This document shows, in pieces, positions 8,547 to 17,008 of a DNA stretch of 64,000 nucleotides. Under the pieces are notes generated by a model. It saw only the letters and a list, made by a program, of their open reading frames with translations, was not told the DNA's origin and ran no database searches. Made by a program: the position numbers and the translations under genes. The DNA comes from UBA7672 sp041166025 (GTDB lineage Bacteria; Pseudomonadota; Alphaproteobacteria; Caulobacterales; Hyphomonadaceae): NCBI GenBank assembly GCA_041166025.1, contig JBEAMJ010000069.1, positions 208,688 to 272,687 on the forward strand. The letters are read 5' to 3'. How positions within the stretch are numbered: the first letter of the stretch is position 1; every line of letters starts with the position of its first letter.

Positions 8547-9182
8547 CTAAGCCTTCTTGGTCATTTCCGCCGCGAGCTGTTGCGCGGCGGGATCATCTGA
8601 ATGTGCGAAACCAGCGAGGACGCCAGCGCGGTCGGCTTCGGTCCTGTTCTGCGACAGCTTTGCGATGCCTTCGATGGCCGTGATTGTGACGCGCACGCCC
8701 GTGATCGCGTTCAACATCTTCGCGATGTAGTCGTCGGGCGCATCGGTCACTTTCCATGGAGCGGCTGTCGGCTGCTCCATCATGTCGGTGATCCGGCTAA
8801 CCTGGTCGCGCAGCGCGTCGGGGTCATCGAAGGTCACGACGGGCCCCGTGACGTGCACGGCCATGTAGTTCCAGGTCGGAACGACCTTTCCGTGCTCGCG
8901 CTTGGACAGGTAGAGCGAGGGCGTCACATAGGCGTCCGCGCCGGCGAAAACGGCGAGGGCGCGCCCGCCGTTCCTCGCCGCGGCTGCAATCGGGTTGTTG
9001 CGTGCGACATGCCCCTCGAGCGCCACAGGCGTTCCTGCCAGGTCGCGGTTCAGCAGCATCGGGATATGCGCCGCCAGCGGTCCATCTTCGCCGGCGACCA
9101 CAAGCGTTGCGAAGTGGCGCGCCTCGACAAAGGCGGCCATCTCGGCCTGGTCATCCATGCGAAAGGCAGGCGCAGCATGCAT
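8547..9182 (-). CDS. PaiB-like FMN-binding protein embedded in the gcv operon
   Basis: 211 residues, the usual PaiB length. Family features: the N-terminal FRMDDQAEMAAFVEARHFATLV strand-helix, AHIPMLLNRD, LEGHVARNNP, YVTPSLYLSK and VVPTWNYMAVHVTG. The fold is a pyridoxamine-phosphate-oxidase-like split barrel that can bind flavin. B. subtilis PaiB is described as a transcriptional regulator, but many relatives are uncharacterised. It lies 7 nt after gcvH and 2 nt before gcvPA, so it must be co-expressed with the glycine cleavage system. Its role there is inference: regulator, flavin or PLP chemistry, or accessory. Confidence 0.85.
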   Translation of the reverse strand: MHAAPAFRMDDQAEMAAFVEARHFATLVVAGEDGPLAAHIPMLLNRDLAGTPVALEGHVARNNPIAAAARNGGRALAVFAGADAYVTPSLYLSKREHGKVVPTWNYMAVHVTGPVVTFDDPDALRDQVSRITDMMEQPTAAPWKVTDAPDDYIAKMLNAITGVRVTITAIEGIAKLSQNRTEADRAGVLAGFAHSDDPAAQQLAAEMTKKA

Positions 9183-9189
9183 CGATCGC

Positions 9190-9561
9190 TCACTGGCTGG
9201 CGCAGAAGGCGTCGTAAGCGGTCTTGTCCATCAGTCCGGTCAGCTGGGTCTTGTCCGCGAGCCTGATCTTCACGAACCAGCCGGCGCCTTCCGGGTCTTC
9301 ATTCACTTTCGCCGGCTCGTCGACGATGGCGTCATTTGCAGCGGTCACCTCGCCGGTCACCGGGGCATAGACATCCGAGGCCGCTTTCACCGACTCGACC
9401 ACCGCCATGTCGGCTTCCTTCTTCACGGCCTTTCCAACATCGGGAAGCTCCACGAACACGACATCGCCCAGCTTCTCGGCGGCGAACTTCGTGATACCGA
9501 CGGTGCCAACGTCTCCCTCGACGCTGATCCATTCGTGCTCGCTGGTGTAGTAGGTCGTCAT
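9190..9561 (-). CDS. gcvH: Glycine cleavage system H protein
   Basis: 123 residues, normal for GcvH. The lipoylation site is the lysine in VVESVKAASDVYAPVTGEV, and the N-terminus YYTSEHEWISVEGDVGTVGIT is typical. The lipoyl-lysine shuttles the aminomethyl group from the P-protein to GcvT and is reoxidised by dihydrolipoamide dehydrogenase, which is not in this window. It lies 13 nt downstream of gcvT. AGGGGAA precedes the ATG. Confidence 0.96.
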   Translation of the reverse strand: MTTYYTSEHEWISVEGDVGTVGITKFAAEKLGDVVFVELPDVGKAVKKEADMAVVESVKAASDVYAPVTGEVTAANDAIVDEPAKVNEDPEGAGWFVKIRLADKTQLTGLMDKTAYDAFCASQ

Positions 9562-9574
9562 CGCAAATTCCCCT

Positions 9575-10735
9575 CTAGCGTTTGTACTTGGCAGGCACGA
9601 AAGGCAGCGTGGCGACTTCCGCGTCCAGCAGCTTGCCGCGCACCAGGAGTTTTAGCGGCGTCCCGGCCTTGGCGTAGCTCGCATCGACATAGCCCTGCGC
9701 GACAGGCGCGCTCAGCGTCGGCCCGAACCCGCCGGATGTGACCGTGCCAATGGTCTCGCCATCTGTGTTCTGGATTTCGGTTCCCTCCCGCGCCGGCGCG
9801 CGGCCCAGCGGCCTGATCCCGACGCGCCTGGACGGCACGCCATCCTTCAATTCGCGCAGGATGCGGTCAGCGCCCGGAAAGTCCCCGCGTTCGCGCCGCG
9901 CTTTCGAGACCATCCACGAAAGCGATGCCGCTATCGGTGTCTTGCTCGCGTCGATGTCGTGGCCATAGAGGCAGAGCCCGGCCTCCAGCCGCAGGGAGTC
10001 GCGCGCGCCAAGACCAATCGGCTTTACCCGTGGATCAGCAAGCAGGCGGTCTGCGAACGCCCCGCTATACTCGGCCGGGACAAGAATTTCGAAACCGTCC
10101 TCGCCGGTATAGCCACAGCGTGTGGCGATCACACTTCCGAAAGGCGTGTCCTTGATCTGCCGAAAAGTCATGAAGGTGAGGGATACTGCCTCGGGCAGGA
10201 TCTCGGCCACGACAGCCTCGGCCTCAGGACCCTGTATCGCAACCAGCGCGCGATCATCTGCGCGTTGAAGCTGTGCCTCATTCCCCGCGGCTGCCTTAAG
10301 GAGGGCGAAGTCTTGCTCCTTGGTCCCCGCATTCACGACGACATAGAGCCCGCCCTGCTGGTCCTCGTGCGGCGGTCGCCCGATCATCAGGTCGTCAAGG
10401 ATACCGCCCGCTTCATTGAGCAGGACTGTCAGCTGCACCTTGCCAGGCGCCAGCCCGGCGATATCGGACGGCACGAGACGCTCGACGATCGCCGCAATCT
10501 TCCGGTGCGCCGCTTCCCCGCCGCCGAGCTGAGGCAGGGAGAGGAAGCTCGGTCCCATGTGCGAGACATCGAACAGGCCGGCATGGCCCCGCGTCCAGGT
10601 GTGTTCGGCCATGATGCCGTCGGCGTACTGGATCGGCATGTCATAGCCGCCGAACTCCGCCATGCGCGCGCCAAGCCGCAGGTGCAATGGATGAAGCGGT
10701 GTTTTCTTGAGGGGACCAGCAGGCGCTTCCGACAT
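9575..10735 (-). CDS. gcvT: Glycine cleavage system T protein (aminomethyltransferase)
   Basis: 386 residues. It transfers the methylene group from aminomethyl-lipoyl-GcvH to tetrahydrofolate and releases ammonia. Typical features are the FGGYDMPIQYADGIMAEH start, LFDVSHMG, the GYTGEDGFEILVP folate/aminomethyl segment and IGLGARDSLRLEAGLCLYGHD. The ATG at 10735 has GGAG 5 nt upstream; the in-frame GTG at 10741 overlaps that site and is less likely. First gene of the operon, directly downstream of the tandem glycine riboswitch, whose 3' end is complementary to this ribosome site. Confidence 0.95.
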   Translation of the reverse strand: MSEAPAGPLKKTPLHPLHLRLGARMAEFGGYDMPIQYADGIMAEHTWTRGHAGLFDVSHMGPSFLSLPQLGGGEAAHRKIAAIVERLVPSDIAGLAPGKVQLTVLLNEAGGILDDLMIGRPPHEDQQGGLYVVVNAGTKEQDFALLKAAAGNEAQLQRADDRALVAIQGPEAEAVVAEILPEAVSLTFMTFRQIKDTPFGSVIATRCGYTGEDGFEILVPAEYSGAFADRLLADPRVKPIGLGARDSLRLEAGLCLYGHDIDASKTPIAASLSWMVSKARRERGDFPGADRILRELKDGVPSRRVGIRPLGRAPAREGTEIQNTDGETIGTVTSGGFGPTLSAPVAQGYVDASYAKAGTPLKLLVRGKLLDAEVATLPFVPAKYKR

Positions 10736-10742
10736 GACCACT

Positions 10743-10790
10743 CCGACAGCTGCGCAGCGCCGCCCATGCGGCCTGCACCCCCGCTGTCGG
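10743..10790 (-). promoter_or_regulatory. Riboswitch expression platform: hairpin masking the gcvT ribosome site
   Basis: On the minus strand CCGACAGC (10790-10783), which is also the 3' strand of the aptamer-2 P1 stem, is perfectly complementary to GCTGTCGG (10750-10743), whose last two bases are part of the GGAG ribosome site. No U-run follows, so this looks like a translational rather than a transcription-terminating switch. Glycine binding would hold CAGC in P1 and free the ribosome site (ON). The pairing is seen directly; the mechanism is inferred. Confidence 0.6.
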
Positions 10791-10972
10791 ATGTGCCTGA
10801 GAGATTCACGCAGCTTGCAGCGCGCTTACTCCGTCGGCGGCGGATCGAAATCCGCGCTTTCCAGCGTTGTCGTCACTCCCGCGGCCCTTTTGCCTGAGCG
10901 TTTCCGGGGCGGTTGCGCCTTCGGCGGCTGCCACTCTTGCAGACAAGAATAGGCAGCTCTCTCCCGCGGGGA
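10778..10972 (-). promoter_or_regulatory. Tandem glycine riboswitch upstream of gcvT
   Basis: Two consecutive aptamers on the minus strand. Aptamer 1 begins GCGGGAGAG, contains GCCGCCGAAGGCGCAA and ends CGCTCAGGCAAAAGGGCCGC. Aptamer 2 begins near GCTGGAAAGCG, contains CGCCGACGGAGTAAG and ends TCTCTCAGGCACATCCGACAGCG. These are the conserved glycine-aptamer elements (GGAGAG-type P1/P2, CCGAAGG core, CUCAGGCA). P1 of aptamer 2 can form from CGCTG and CAGCG. The element lies 43 bases before gcvT, so glycine should switch on its own catabolic operon. Confidence 0.93.
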
Positions 10973-11027
10973 TCGGTCGACCTTGCCGGCAGCACGCGCC
11001 TCTCGACGGGCGCTGACGTTGGGCAGC

Positions 11028-11056
11028 ATCTGCCCTTGGAGCATGCCGGGCGTCAA
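11028..11056 (-). promoter_or_regulatory. Possible promoter of the gcv operon
   Basis: On the minus strand TTGACG (11056-11051) and GCAGAT (11033-11028) are separated by 17 bases, placing a start site about 50 bases before the riboswitch. The -10 match is weak. The stretch from 10973 to 11161 otherwise holds no gene. Confidence 0.35.
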
Positions 11057-11161
11057 TGGCGCGTGTGCGCGCGCATCGAACTTGCCGGTGGATGGCGGGA
11101 TTTCGGGCGCGTTCGGCCGGGCAAGCGTCTGGCAGGGGTCCGGCCCGGCGGGCCGGTTCGC

Positions 11162-12039
11162 TCAGGCCGCGCGAATCCTCGCTAGGCGTTTGTCGACCAC
11201 CTTCTTGAGACCTGCAATCAGGTTTTCGCGTTCGGCGTGGTGTTCGCCCGAAAGGACGCAGAGGGTATGCATGGCGTCGATGTGGGTGCTCAGGACGTCA
11301 GGTTCAGCTCTGCCGGTCGCCCCGATCGAGGTGATGTAGCGGCCGAGCGAGCGGCCTCGCCCATCATCTGGTCCTTGAATTCGTCGGCCCTGGCTTCGGT
11401 CTCCTTCACGGCGAAGTAGATCTCGCGCAGCTTGCGCCGGTCGCCGGGCGTCAGGCCGGTGGCGAGTTCGCTGATGTTTTTCACGCAAGAGCGCACGGCA
11501 GCCTTGTTTTCTTCCAGCTCCCAGGGCACCAGCGCCGATTGCTCGCCGACAGGATCAATGAAGCGCCGCATCGCGCCATGATAGTCTTCGAGCATGCGGC
11601 GGCGCCGGCAAGGACCGACATAGACGGCGCAATCAATGAACTCCCGCGGCCGTTCGAACACCGATTTTACGCGGTCCATAACGGCTTGAGATGAGAACGG
11701 GCGGACGAGCATTTCATCCACGCCACTCTCCTGGGCTGCCTTCAAGAACGCCTTCGTCGGCGTGTCCGTCATTACGATGATCGAGGTCTGGCGCGAGACA
11801 TCTTCGTAACCGGCGCGGATCAGGCGCGTGAACTCGAGGCCTGAAATGCCCGGTATCCGCGAAGCTGTGATCACGACACGCGGGTGCATCTCGGCAGTGC
11901 GCGCCAGCAACTCACTCCCGTCCTGGACGCTGTTGATCATGAAGTAGTTGCCGGCGCGAAGAACCTCCGCAAGCAGGTTGCGCGCGTGCGGATCGGAATC
12001 CGCGATCAGGAAAGTTGGTGGCGCGCTGCGACTGGACAT
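11162..12039 (-). pseudogene. Response regulator (CheY-like receiver plus alpha-helical C-terminal domain), frameshifted
   Basis: The frame from ATG 12039 (AAGGTGG upstream) encodes a receiver domain (residues 1-125: LIADSDPHARNLL, SIIVMTDTP, EMLVRPFSSQAV) followed by ERPREFIDCAVYVGPCRRRRMLEDY and LTPGDRRKLREIYFAVKETEA. After DQMMGEAARS it runs out of frame and stops at 11290. The adjacent frame continues with GRYITSIGATG..STHIDAMHTLCVL..GLKKVVDKRLARI to 11162, the C-terminus expected for Caulobacterales-type regulators of this kind. The junction is at CGAGCGAGC (11344-11352): one lost copy of a 4-base repeat would explain it. It may be a true mutation or an assembly error. The receiver phosphate-acceptor aspartate is not obvious (VVITASRIPG). 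Confidence 0.75.
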
Positions 12040-12173
12040 GGTTGCCTTGCCACCTTGGGAACAAGATTATCCGTGTCGAAACTAGGTTAAGGCCCGGTCT
12101 GCGCCGGTATCGGAGAAGTGCGACGACCTGTTCACACCTCGTTAGCAAGGGCGCCTGGCAGGTACGCCCGGCC

Positions 12174-13139
12174 TCACCGCAGCGCCTTAAGCCATTCAAG
12201 CAGAAGCTTTGTCGTCTCGGCAGGCTTTTCCTGCTGGTTCCAGTGGCCGGCGCCTTCGATCATGTGAAATCCGCGCAGGTCGTCGAAATGCTGGCGCATG
12301 CGCGCCTCGACATCCCGCCCGAACATACGGATACCCACATCCCTGTCTCCGGCCATGAACAAGGCTGGTTGGGTTATCTTTGTCCCAGCAAGGCGCGAAG
12401 CTGCGGCAAAGTCGCGATGGAAATTGCGATAGCGGTTGAGCGGCCCACGAAATCCCGATCCCTCGAATTCCTGCACCAGATAGTCGATGTCCGCATCGCT
12501 GAGCCAGGCCGGGAATGTTCCAGGATCGGTCATGCCCTGCAGGAACGGCTCTCCGTGCTTCTTGCCGACCGGCCAGCCATTCGCCGGCGCATCGCCCGAC
12601 CAGGAAAAGTAGATACGCCGGATGGTGTCGCGAACGTCCGCCTCGAACTCGGCCTCGGCCACGCCCTCGTCCTGGAAATAGATCATGTAGAAGAACAGGC
12701 CGTTCTCGGTGAACATCTTGCGCGCCACGTCGATCATGGGCGCAGAGCCATGCCCCATGTGCGGGATCGACATGCCGCACACGGCCGTGAAGCGCTGCGG
12801 ATCGGTCCAGGCTGAATTCCAGACGATGGGTGCGCCCCAGTCGTGGCCGACCAGGATCGCCTTTCCCCCACCCAGCGCGTCCGCCACCGCCTGGTTGTCG
12901 GCGACGATGCTGGCCATGTCATAAGCCTCGACAGGGTAGGGCTTCGACGATCCGCCATAGCCGCGGACATCGATCGCGGCTGCGGTGAACCCTGCCGCCG
13001 CCACAGGTCCGAGCTGGTGTCGCCACGAATACCAGCTCTCGGGAAATCCGTGCACCATGAGGACGAGGGGGCCTGATCCTTCAACTGCGACGCGGATCCT
13101 CTGATCGCCGGACTGGACGTAGCGGAACTCGTGGGCCAT
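12174..13139 (-). CDS. Alpha/beta hydrolase, epoxide hydrolase type
   Basis: 321 residues. The oxyanion motif HGFPESWYSWRHQ and the nucleophile elbow VGHDWGAP (D100) are characteristic of soluble epoxide hydrolases and haloalkane-dehalogenase relatives that use aspartate. The C-terminal histidine lies in GAGHWNQQEKP, and MAGDRDVG probably carries the acid. It should open an epoxide to a diol; the substrate is unknown. It is divergent from panD with about 200 bp between, so the two have separate promoters. No operon partner. Confidence 0.85.
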   Translation of the reverse strand: MAHEFRYVQSGDQRIRVAVEGSGPLVLMVHGFPESWYSWRHQLGPVAAAGFTAAAIDVRGYGGSSKPYPVEAYDMASIVADNQAVADALGGGKAILVGHDWGAPIVWNSAWTDPQRFTAVCGMSIPHMGHGSAPMIDVARKMFTENGLFFYMIYFQDEGVAEAEFEADVRDTIRRIYFSWSGDAPANGWPVGKKHGEPFLQGMTDPGTFPAWLSDADIDYLVQEFEGSGFRGPLNRYRNFHRDFAAASRLAGTKITQPALFMAGDRDVGIRMFGRDVEARMRQHFDDLRGFHMIEGAGHWNQQEKPAETTKLLLEWLKALR

Positions 13140-13341
13140 ATAGAGAGCTCCCTGGCGACCGTGTGTATCGGTTGCGCATTGCGGACAAAGCCGGACCCTG
13201 TCTGGGCCGTCTGCACCTTAACCAACCTGGCGCGTGGGAAAAGGCATAAGCCCAAAATCCCGGAGCGAGCCAGCGTAAGGCAGCGCACCGCTTCCGGCAG
13301 GCAATCCCCTGTAGGACGGCGCGCGCGAGGAGGACATCTGC

Positions 13342-13701
13342 ATGCTGCTCACCCTGATGAAGGGCAAGCTTCACCGGGCCGCTGTGACGCAATGCGACCT
13401 TCACTATGAAGGCTCATGCTCGATCGACATGGATCTGCTGGACGCATCCAACATCCTGCCGCACGAGCGGGTGGACATCTGGAACATCACCAATGGCGCC
13501 CGCATCTCGACCTATGCGATCGAGGCGCCGCGGGGCTCCAGGACCATCGGCATCAATGGTGCGGCCGCCCGCTACTTCCAGACGGGCGACCGCGTGATCA
13601 TCGCTGCGTTCGCCCAGATGGACGAGGCGGCGGCGAAGCAGTGGGCGCCGAGCGTCGTGCGGCTGAACGACCGGAATGAGATCGTTGCGGGAATTGCCTG
13701 A
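13342..13701 (+). CDS. panD: Aspartate 1-decarboxylase precursor
   Basis: 119 residues. It is made as a proenzyme and self-cleaves at G24-S25 (YEGSCSID), so that Ser25 becomes the catalytic pyruvoyl group. Other family marks are the N-terminal LLTLMKGKLHRAAVT with K9, VDIWNITNGARISTY, and the INGAAARYFQTGDRVIIAAFA core. It makes beta-alanine for pantothenate and CoA, which fits the CoA-heavy surroundings. GAGGA about 10 nt upstream precedes the ATG. No other pan gene is in the window. Confidence 0.95.
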   Translation: MLLTLMKGKLHRAAVTQCDLHYEGSCSIDMDLLDASNILPHERVDIWNITNGARISTYAIEAPRGSRTIGINGAAARYFQTGDRVIIAAFAQMDEAAAKQWAPSVVRLNDRNEIVAGIA

Positions 13702-13732
13702 TACCGGTCGCCCCGAGAACGGGCAGTCATAT

Positions 13733-13773
13733 CGGGGACAGGCTGGGGCCCTGGGGCCTGCCGCCTGTTCCCG
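13733..13773. terminator. Hairpin between convergent panD and SIMPL genes
   Basis: An 11-bp stem with one G-U wobble forms between CGGGGACAGGC (13733-13743) and GCCTGTTCCCG (13763-13773), with a 19-base GC-rich loop. It lies between two convergent genes and could stop transcription from both sides, although neither flank has a good U-run. Confidence 0.45.
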
Positions 13774-13788
13774 GGAGTGAAGCGCTGA

Positions 13789-14541
13789 TCACTTCGTCAG
13801 CTCGAACACGACATTCACCGTCTGCACCAGCGAGACTTCGCCGGCCGCAATGGGTGTTGCTTCAGCGGCCATGTCCTGCATGCGCATCATGACGGGCATG
13901 GGCGGCTGCGGATAGTACTCCTGCTCGCTTATTGTGACGATGCGCTTCACCTTGTAGCCGACAGTCTGCGCATAGAGCTCGGCCTTGGCCGCGGCATCCC
14001 GGATTGCCTCGACGCGCGCCTCATTCTGGAATTTTTCCGGCTGGTCGACCGAGAACGAAATGCCATTGATCGTATTGCCGCCGCCCTTCACCACGGCGTC
14101 AAGCGTCTTGCCCAGCGTATCGAGTTTGCGGACCTTGATGGTGATCGCGTTGGATGCCTGATAGCCGGTGAGCCGCGGGCGCGCGTTGTTGAGGTACTCA
14201 TACACGGGATTGAGCGACATGCTGCCGGTCTGCATGTCGCGCTCGGCGATGCCCGATGCTTTGACCGCGGCGAACACGCCGTTCATCTGGCTGGCCTGCT
14301 GCGCCATCGCGTCGGCTGCTGTTTTGGCCTCGACCTGCACGCCGACATTGATCATCGCCATGTCGGGCGCCTTTTCCACGGCTCCCCGGCCCATCAGCGT
14401 GATCGTCGTCTCGGGCTGGATCGAGCTCATGGCGGGCATTCCTGGAGGCGTGGGGGGTTGCGGTTGCGCGATCGCCATCGGAGCTGTTGCACAGCCCGCC
14501 AGCGCAGACATGGCCAGCAGGGCAGGGGCAAGGCGTGTCAT
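13789..14541 (-). CDS. SIMPL-domain (DUF541) lipoprotein
   Basis: 250 residues from ATG 14541, which has AGAAGG 9 nt upstream. An ATG 18 nt further up lacks a ribosome site. A lipoprotein signal ends at ALAGC (C17), followed by a Pro-rich spacer. The body has the SIMPL layout: TITLMGRGAVEKAPDMAMINVGVQVEAKTAADA, NPVYEY, ITIKVRKLDTLGKTLDAVVKGG, GISFSVDQPE and a C-terminal VSLVQTVNVVFELTK strand. These periplasmic or outer-membrane proteins are mostly of unknown function. Convergent with panD. Confidence 0.85.
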   Translation of the reverse strand: MTRLAPALLAMSALAGCATAPMAIAQPQPPTPPGMPAMSSIQPETTITLMGRGAVEKAPDMAMINVGVQVEAKTAADAMAQQASQMNGVFAAVKASGIAERDMQTGSMSLNPVYEYLNNARPRLTGYQASNAITIKVRKLDTLGKTLDAVVKGGGNTINGISFSVDQPEKFQNEARVEAIRDAAAKAELYAQTVGYKVKRIVTISEQEYYPQPPMPVMMRMQDMAAEATPIAAGEVSLVQTVNVVFELTK

Positions 14542-14695
14542 TCTGTGTGACCTTCTCATCGTTGTTGCGCCGCCCGATGTGGATGGCGCCGCATCGTGAA
14601 TCCGCTTCTCAATTGGGGCGGGGCTGTGGCAGGGCCAGCGCAATCTGGCGACGCTGCATGGCGAGCTGGCAGCGAAGCCGCTGCGTCACCTGAAA

Positions 14696-15286
14696 TCATC
14701 GGCCGGTGAGAAGAATGGCGTTCAGGCCGAAGTAGAAGACGACCAGCGCCACGGTGATTGCTGTTATGCGCGCAAGGTCGCGCTCCAGCCGGTAGGCGCG
14801 CTCGCGCCGAAGGCGTCCCTGTGGCCCCTCGAAGATCGGTGTTTCCTCAATCCACCGATCGCTCCGGAACGCCTTGATGGGGTTCGCGATGAGGGCAGCG
14901 AGGCAGGCGCCGAAGACCAGAACTCCCACAAGCAGGTAACCCAGCACGAACGCCGCCGCGCCCCACACGGCTCCATGCCATGCGTCCTTCGTCTCGCCGG
15001 GCGCCTCGAGCGCCCGCGTCATGATGCCCATTCCGGCGAACGACAGGATGTGAAGATCGATGAGCGGCGGCGGCGGAATGACAACCGCCCGCAGCGGGGC
15101 ATGGATCACGGCGGCAATGCCATCGGCCAGCGCGCGATAACCCACAATGAACTGCGACACCTCCGGTGCGACCGGCAAGGCCCATTGCCGGTGGATCAGG
15201 CTGACGAGCGTCGGCACGCTCAACACGATCCCCATCAGATACAGGATCGCTTCGCCCGTTTTCGCATGCGCCGCGGACTGGTTCAT
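14696..15286 (-). CDS. Unrecognised integral membrane protein
   Basis: 196 residues with about four hydrophobic segments: ILYLMGIVLSVPTLVSLI near residue 15, a P-rich hydrophobic stretch (APLRAVVIPPPPLIDLHIL), GAAAFVLGYLLVGVLVFGAC near 125 and ITAITVALVVFYFGLNAIL at the C-terminus. A charged loop (FRSDRWIEETPIFEGPQGRLRRERAYRLERD) precedes the last helix. I do not recognise a family. The ATG at 15286 has GAG 5 nt upstream; an in-frame GTG at 15292 is an alternative. Confidence 0.65.
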   Translation of the reverse strand: MNQSAAHAKTGEAILYLMGIVLSVPTLVSLIHRQWALPVAPEVSQFIVGYRALADGIAAVIHAPLRAVVIPPPPLIDLHILSFAGMGIMTRALEAPGETKDAWHGAVWGAAAFVLGYLLVGVLVFGACLAALIANPIKAFRSDRWIEETPIFEGPQGRLRRERAYRLERDLARITAITVALVVFYFGLNAILLTGR

Positions 15287-15499
15287 TCCCACTCACATAC
15301 CAGACGAGGTTCGCCTGCGGCTATCGGTGTCGCTGCCGAAGTGTCCAGGGTTTGGTCGGCGATCCGACATAGGCGCCTCGGTAACCACGGCTTCGAAATC
15401 GTTAAGGTTGCCGGATGATTCACTATGGTCGAGCAACCCGAGACTTTAGGTCTTCCCTGCTAGCTTTCTGCCCGTGTTCCCAGCGTCGGCAGAAGAAAA

Positions 15500-16558
15500 A
15501 TGCAAGCCAAGAACCTGAATGCCTGCTGCATGGCCCTCGCAGCCATTGCAACCCTTTTGGCCGCTCCAGCCGTCAATGCTCAGGAGGGCGAGATAGGAAG
15601 CCTGAGCCAGCAGGGCGTAGTGGAGCTCACCTACGATCATGCTGAGTCCGGACAGGACGTGCTCGCCGTAACAGTGGAATACGGTCTGGCCGTGCGCCTC
15701 GCCGAAGGCTGGACGCTGCAGCTCGATGCGGTTCTCGAGCCCGTCGTTGATCCGATCGGGGATGAAGCGTTTGAGGGGGAAGACGCCTTCGCCGAAACCC
15801 TGTCGCTGCAGTATGCTGCAGAATCTTTCACAATCTATGGCGGCAAGATCAATCCCGTCTTCGGCAGCGCCGCCGATGTCGCGCCTGGTCTTTACGGTGT
15901 CGAGGTCGGCGAGTCCTATCAGATCACCGAAGCCATTGGCGTCGGCGGCGATGTTTCGCTAACCGGGATGTTCAACCTTGAAGGCGAGCATGTGCTCTCG
16001 GCTGCGCTGTTTGCGGCGGATCGAACCTTTCTGTCGGGATCATTAGGCGGGTTGCGCGAGCGGCTCGAACTGGCTGACGGCGGACTTGCGAACACCGAAG
16101 GCCTGAAATCCTTCGCTGTCAGCCTCGATGGTGTGCTGGCCAACGGGATCGGCTACAGCCTTGGCCATCGTCATGTCGCGACCGATACCGCAGGAGAGGT
16201 CGATGAAGACACGCAGGTCTTCGGTCTCAACTATGTTTGGCCGGAAGAAAGCGGTGTCGACCTGTCCTTGATGGGGGAGGCTGCCGCCTCGCACAATGCC
16301 GATGGTGTCGACGGCGCCAGCCGCGCCTTCTACACGGCGGCCGGGACGCTGGGCTTCGGCGACTGGTTCATCAACGCTGTCGTATCCGGCTGGGAAGAGA
16401 ATGCAGCGGCCGGCGACCTCGATCTCCGCAAGATCGAATTCTCGGTCGGCTATCCGCTGGCAGAATCTCTGGTGCTGGAAGTTGGCCTGCAGGACGTGCG
16501 CCAGGGCGGCGTATCGGAAGCCGTGGTCGGCACGCGCCTCGCCTGGGAATTCGGCTGA
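15500..16558 (+). CDS. Porin-like outer-membrane beta-barrel protein
   Basis: 352 residues. A clear signal peptide ends near APAVNAQ (residue 28). The remainder is alternating amphipathic strands with GGK, YSLGHRHVATD and LEVGLQDVR-type turns, few cysteines and an aromatic C-terminal strand (GTRLAWEFG), all typical of a barrel inserted by the BAM complex. The acidic composition is usual for alphaproteobacterial porins. Solute specificity is unknown. It converges with the gene at 16566 (7 nt between stops). Confidence 0.7.
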   Translation: MQAKNLNACCMALAAIATLLAAPAVNAQEGEIGSLSQQGVVELTYDHAESGQDVLAVTVEYGLAVRLAEGWTLQLDAVLEPVVDPIGDEAFEGEDAFAETLSLQYAAESFTIYGGKINPVFGSAADVAPGLYGVEVGESYQITEAIGVGGDVSLTGMFNLEGEHVLSAALFAADRTFLSGSLGGLRERLELADGGLANTEGLKSFAVSLDGVLANGIGYSLGHRHVATDTAGEVDEDTQVFGLNYVWPEESGVDLSLMGEAAASHNADGVDGASRAFYTAAGTLGFGDWFINAVVSGWEENAAAGDLDLRKIEFSVGYPLAESLVLEVGLQDVRQGGVSEAVVGTRLAWEFG

Positions 16559-16565
16559 AGCGCGT

Positions 16566-16880
16566 TCAGCGAACCAGGATGCTGATGGTGCTGGCGCCGG
16601 CAAGAGCTGGCGTCAGCGGTAACCTGGCATAACTAAGGCGACGCGAAACCGGGGTGGTCGTCTCGGCGAGGACTTGTCCGGAGGCGTCCTTTCCCACGAG
16701 CACCACCGTGCGTGGGGCGAGGCTGCGGGCCGACCCCAAAACGCCCTGATCAAGCCTCACGACCATTTCGCCATTGGCGATGCTGGCCCGGATCACGGGC
16801 ATTGAAGCGTCCAGGCGCGGTTCGGCAATCGCCGGTGAGGCAAGAAAGCCGGTGACAAGGGCAACAAGGGCAAAACGCAT
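16566..16880 (-). CDS. Small secreted protein of unknown function
   Basis: 104 residues. The signal peptide MRFALVALVTGFLASPAIA is followed by a short, beta-rich mature part (MPVIRASIANGEMVVRLDQ, TVVLVGKDASGQVLAE) with no cysteines. It is probably periplasmic. No family recognised. The 128 bp between it and the next minus-strand gene show no clear signal. Confidence 0.6.
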   Translation of the reverse strand: MRFALVALVTGFLASPAIAEPRLDASMPVIRASIANGEMVVRLDQGVLGSARSLAPRTVVLVGKDASGQVLAETTTPVSRRLSYARLPLTPALAGASTISILVR

Positions 16881-17008
16881 AGATCAAGCTCCAGGCGTGC
16901 CGTAGGAGAACGTCCTCGCGGCGATTCTACCCTGCATCGCAAGGACGGGGCCAACAAGCCTCGCAAGGTTAACAGCGCGACCTGGCCTGGCCGTTCACGT
17001 TCATCGCC

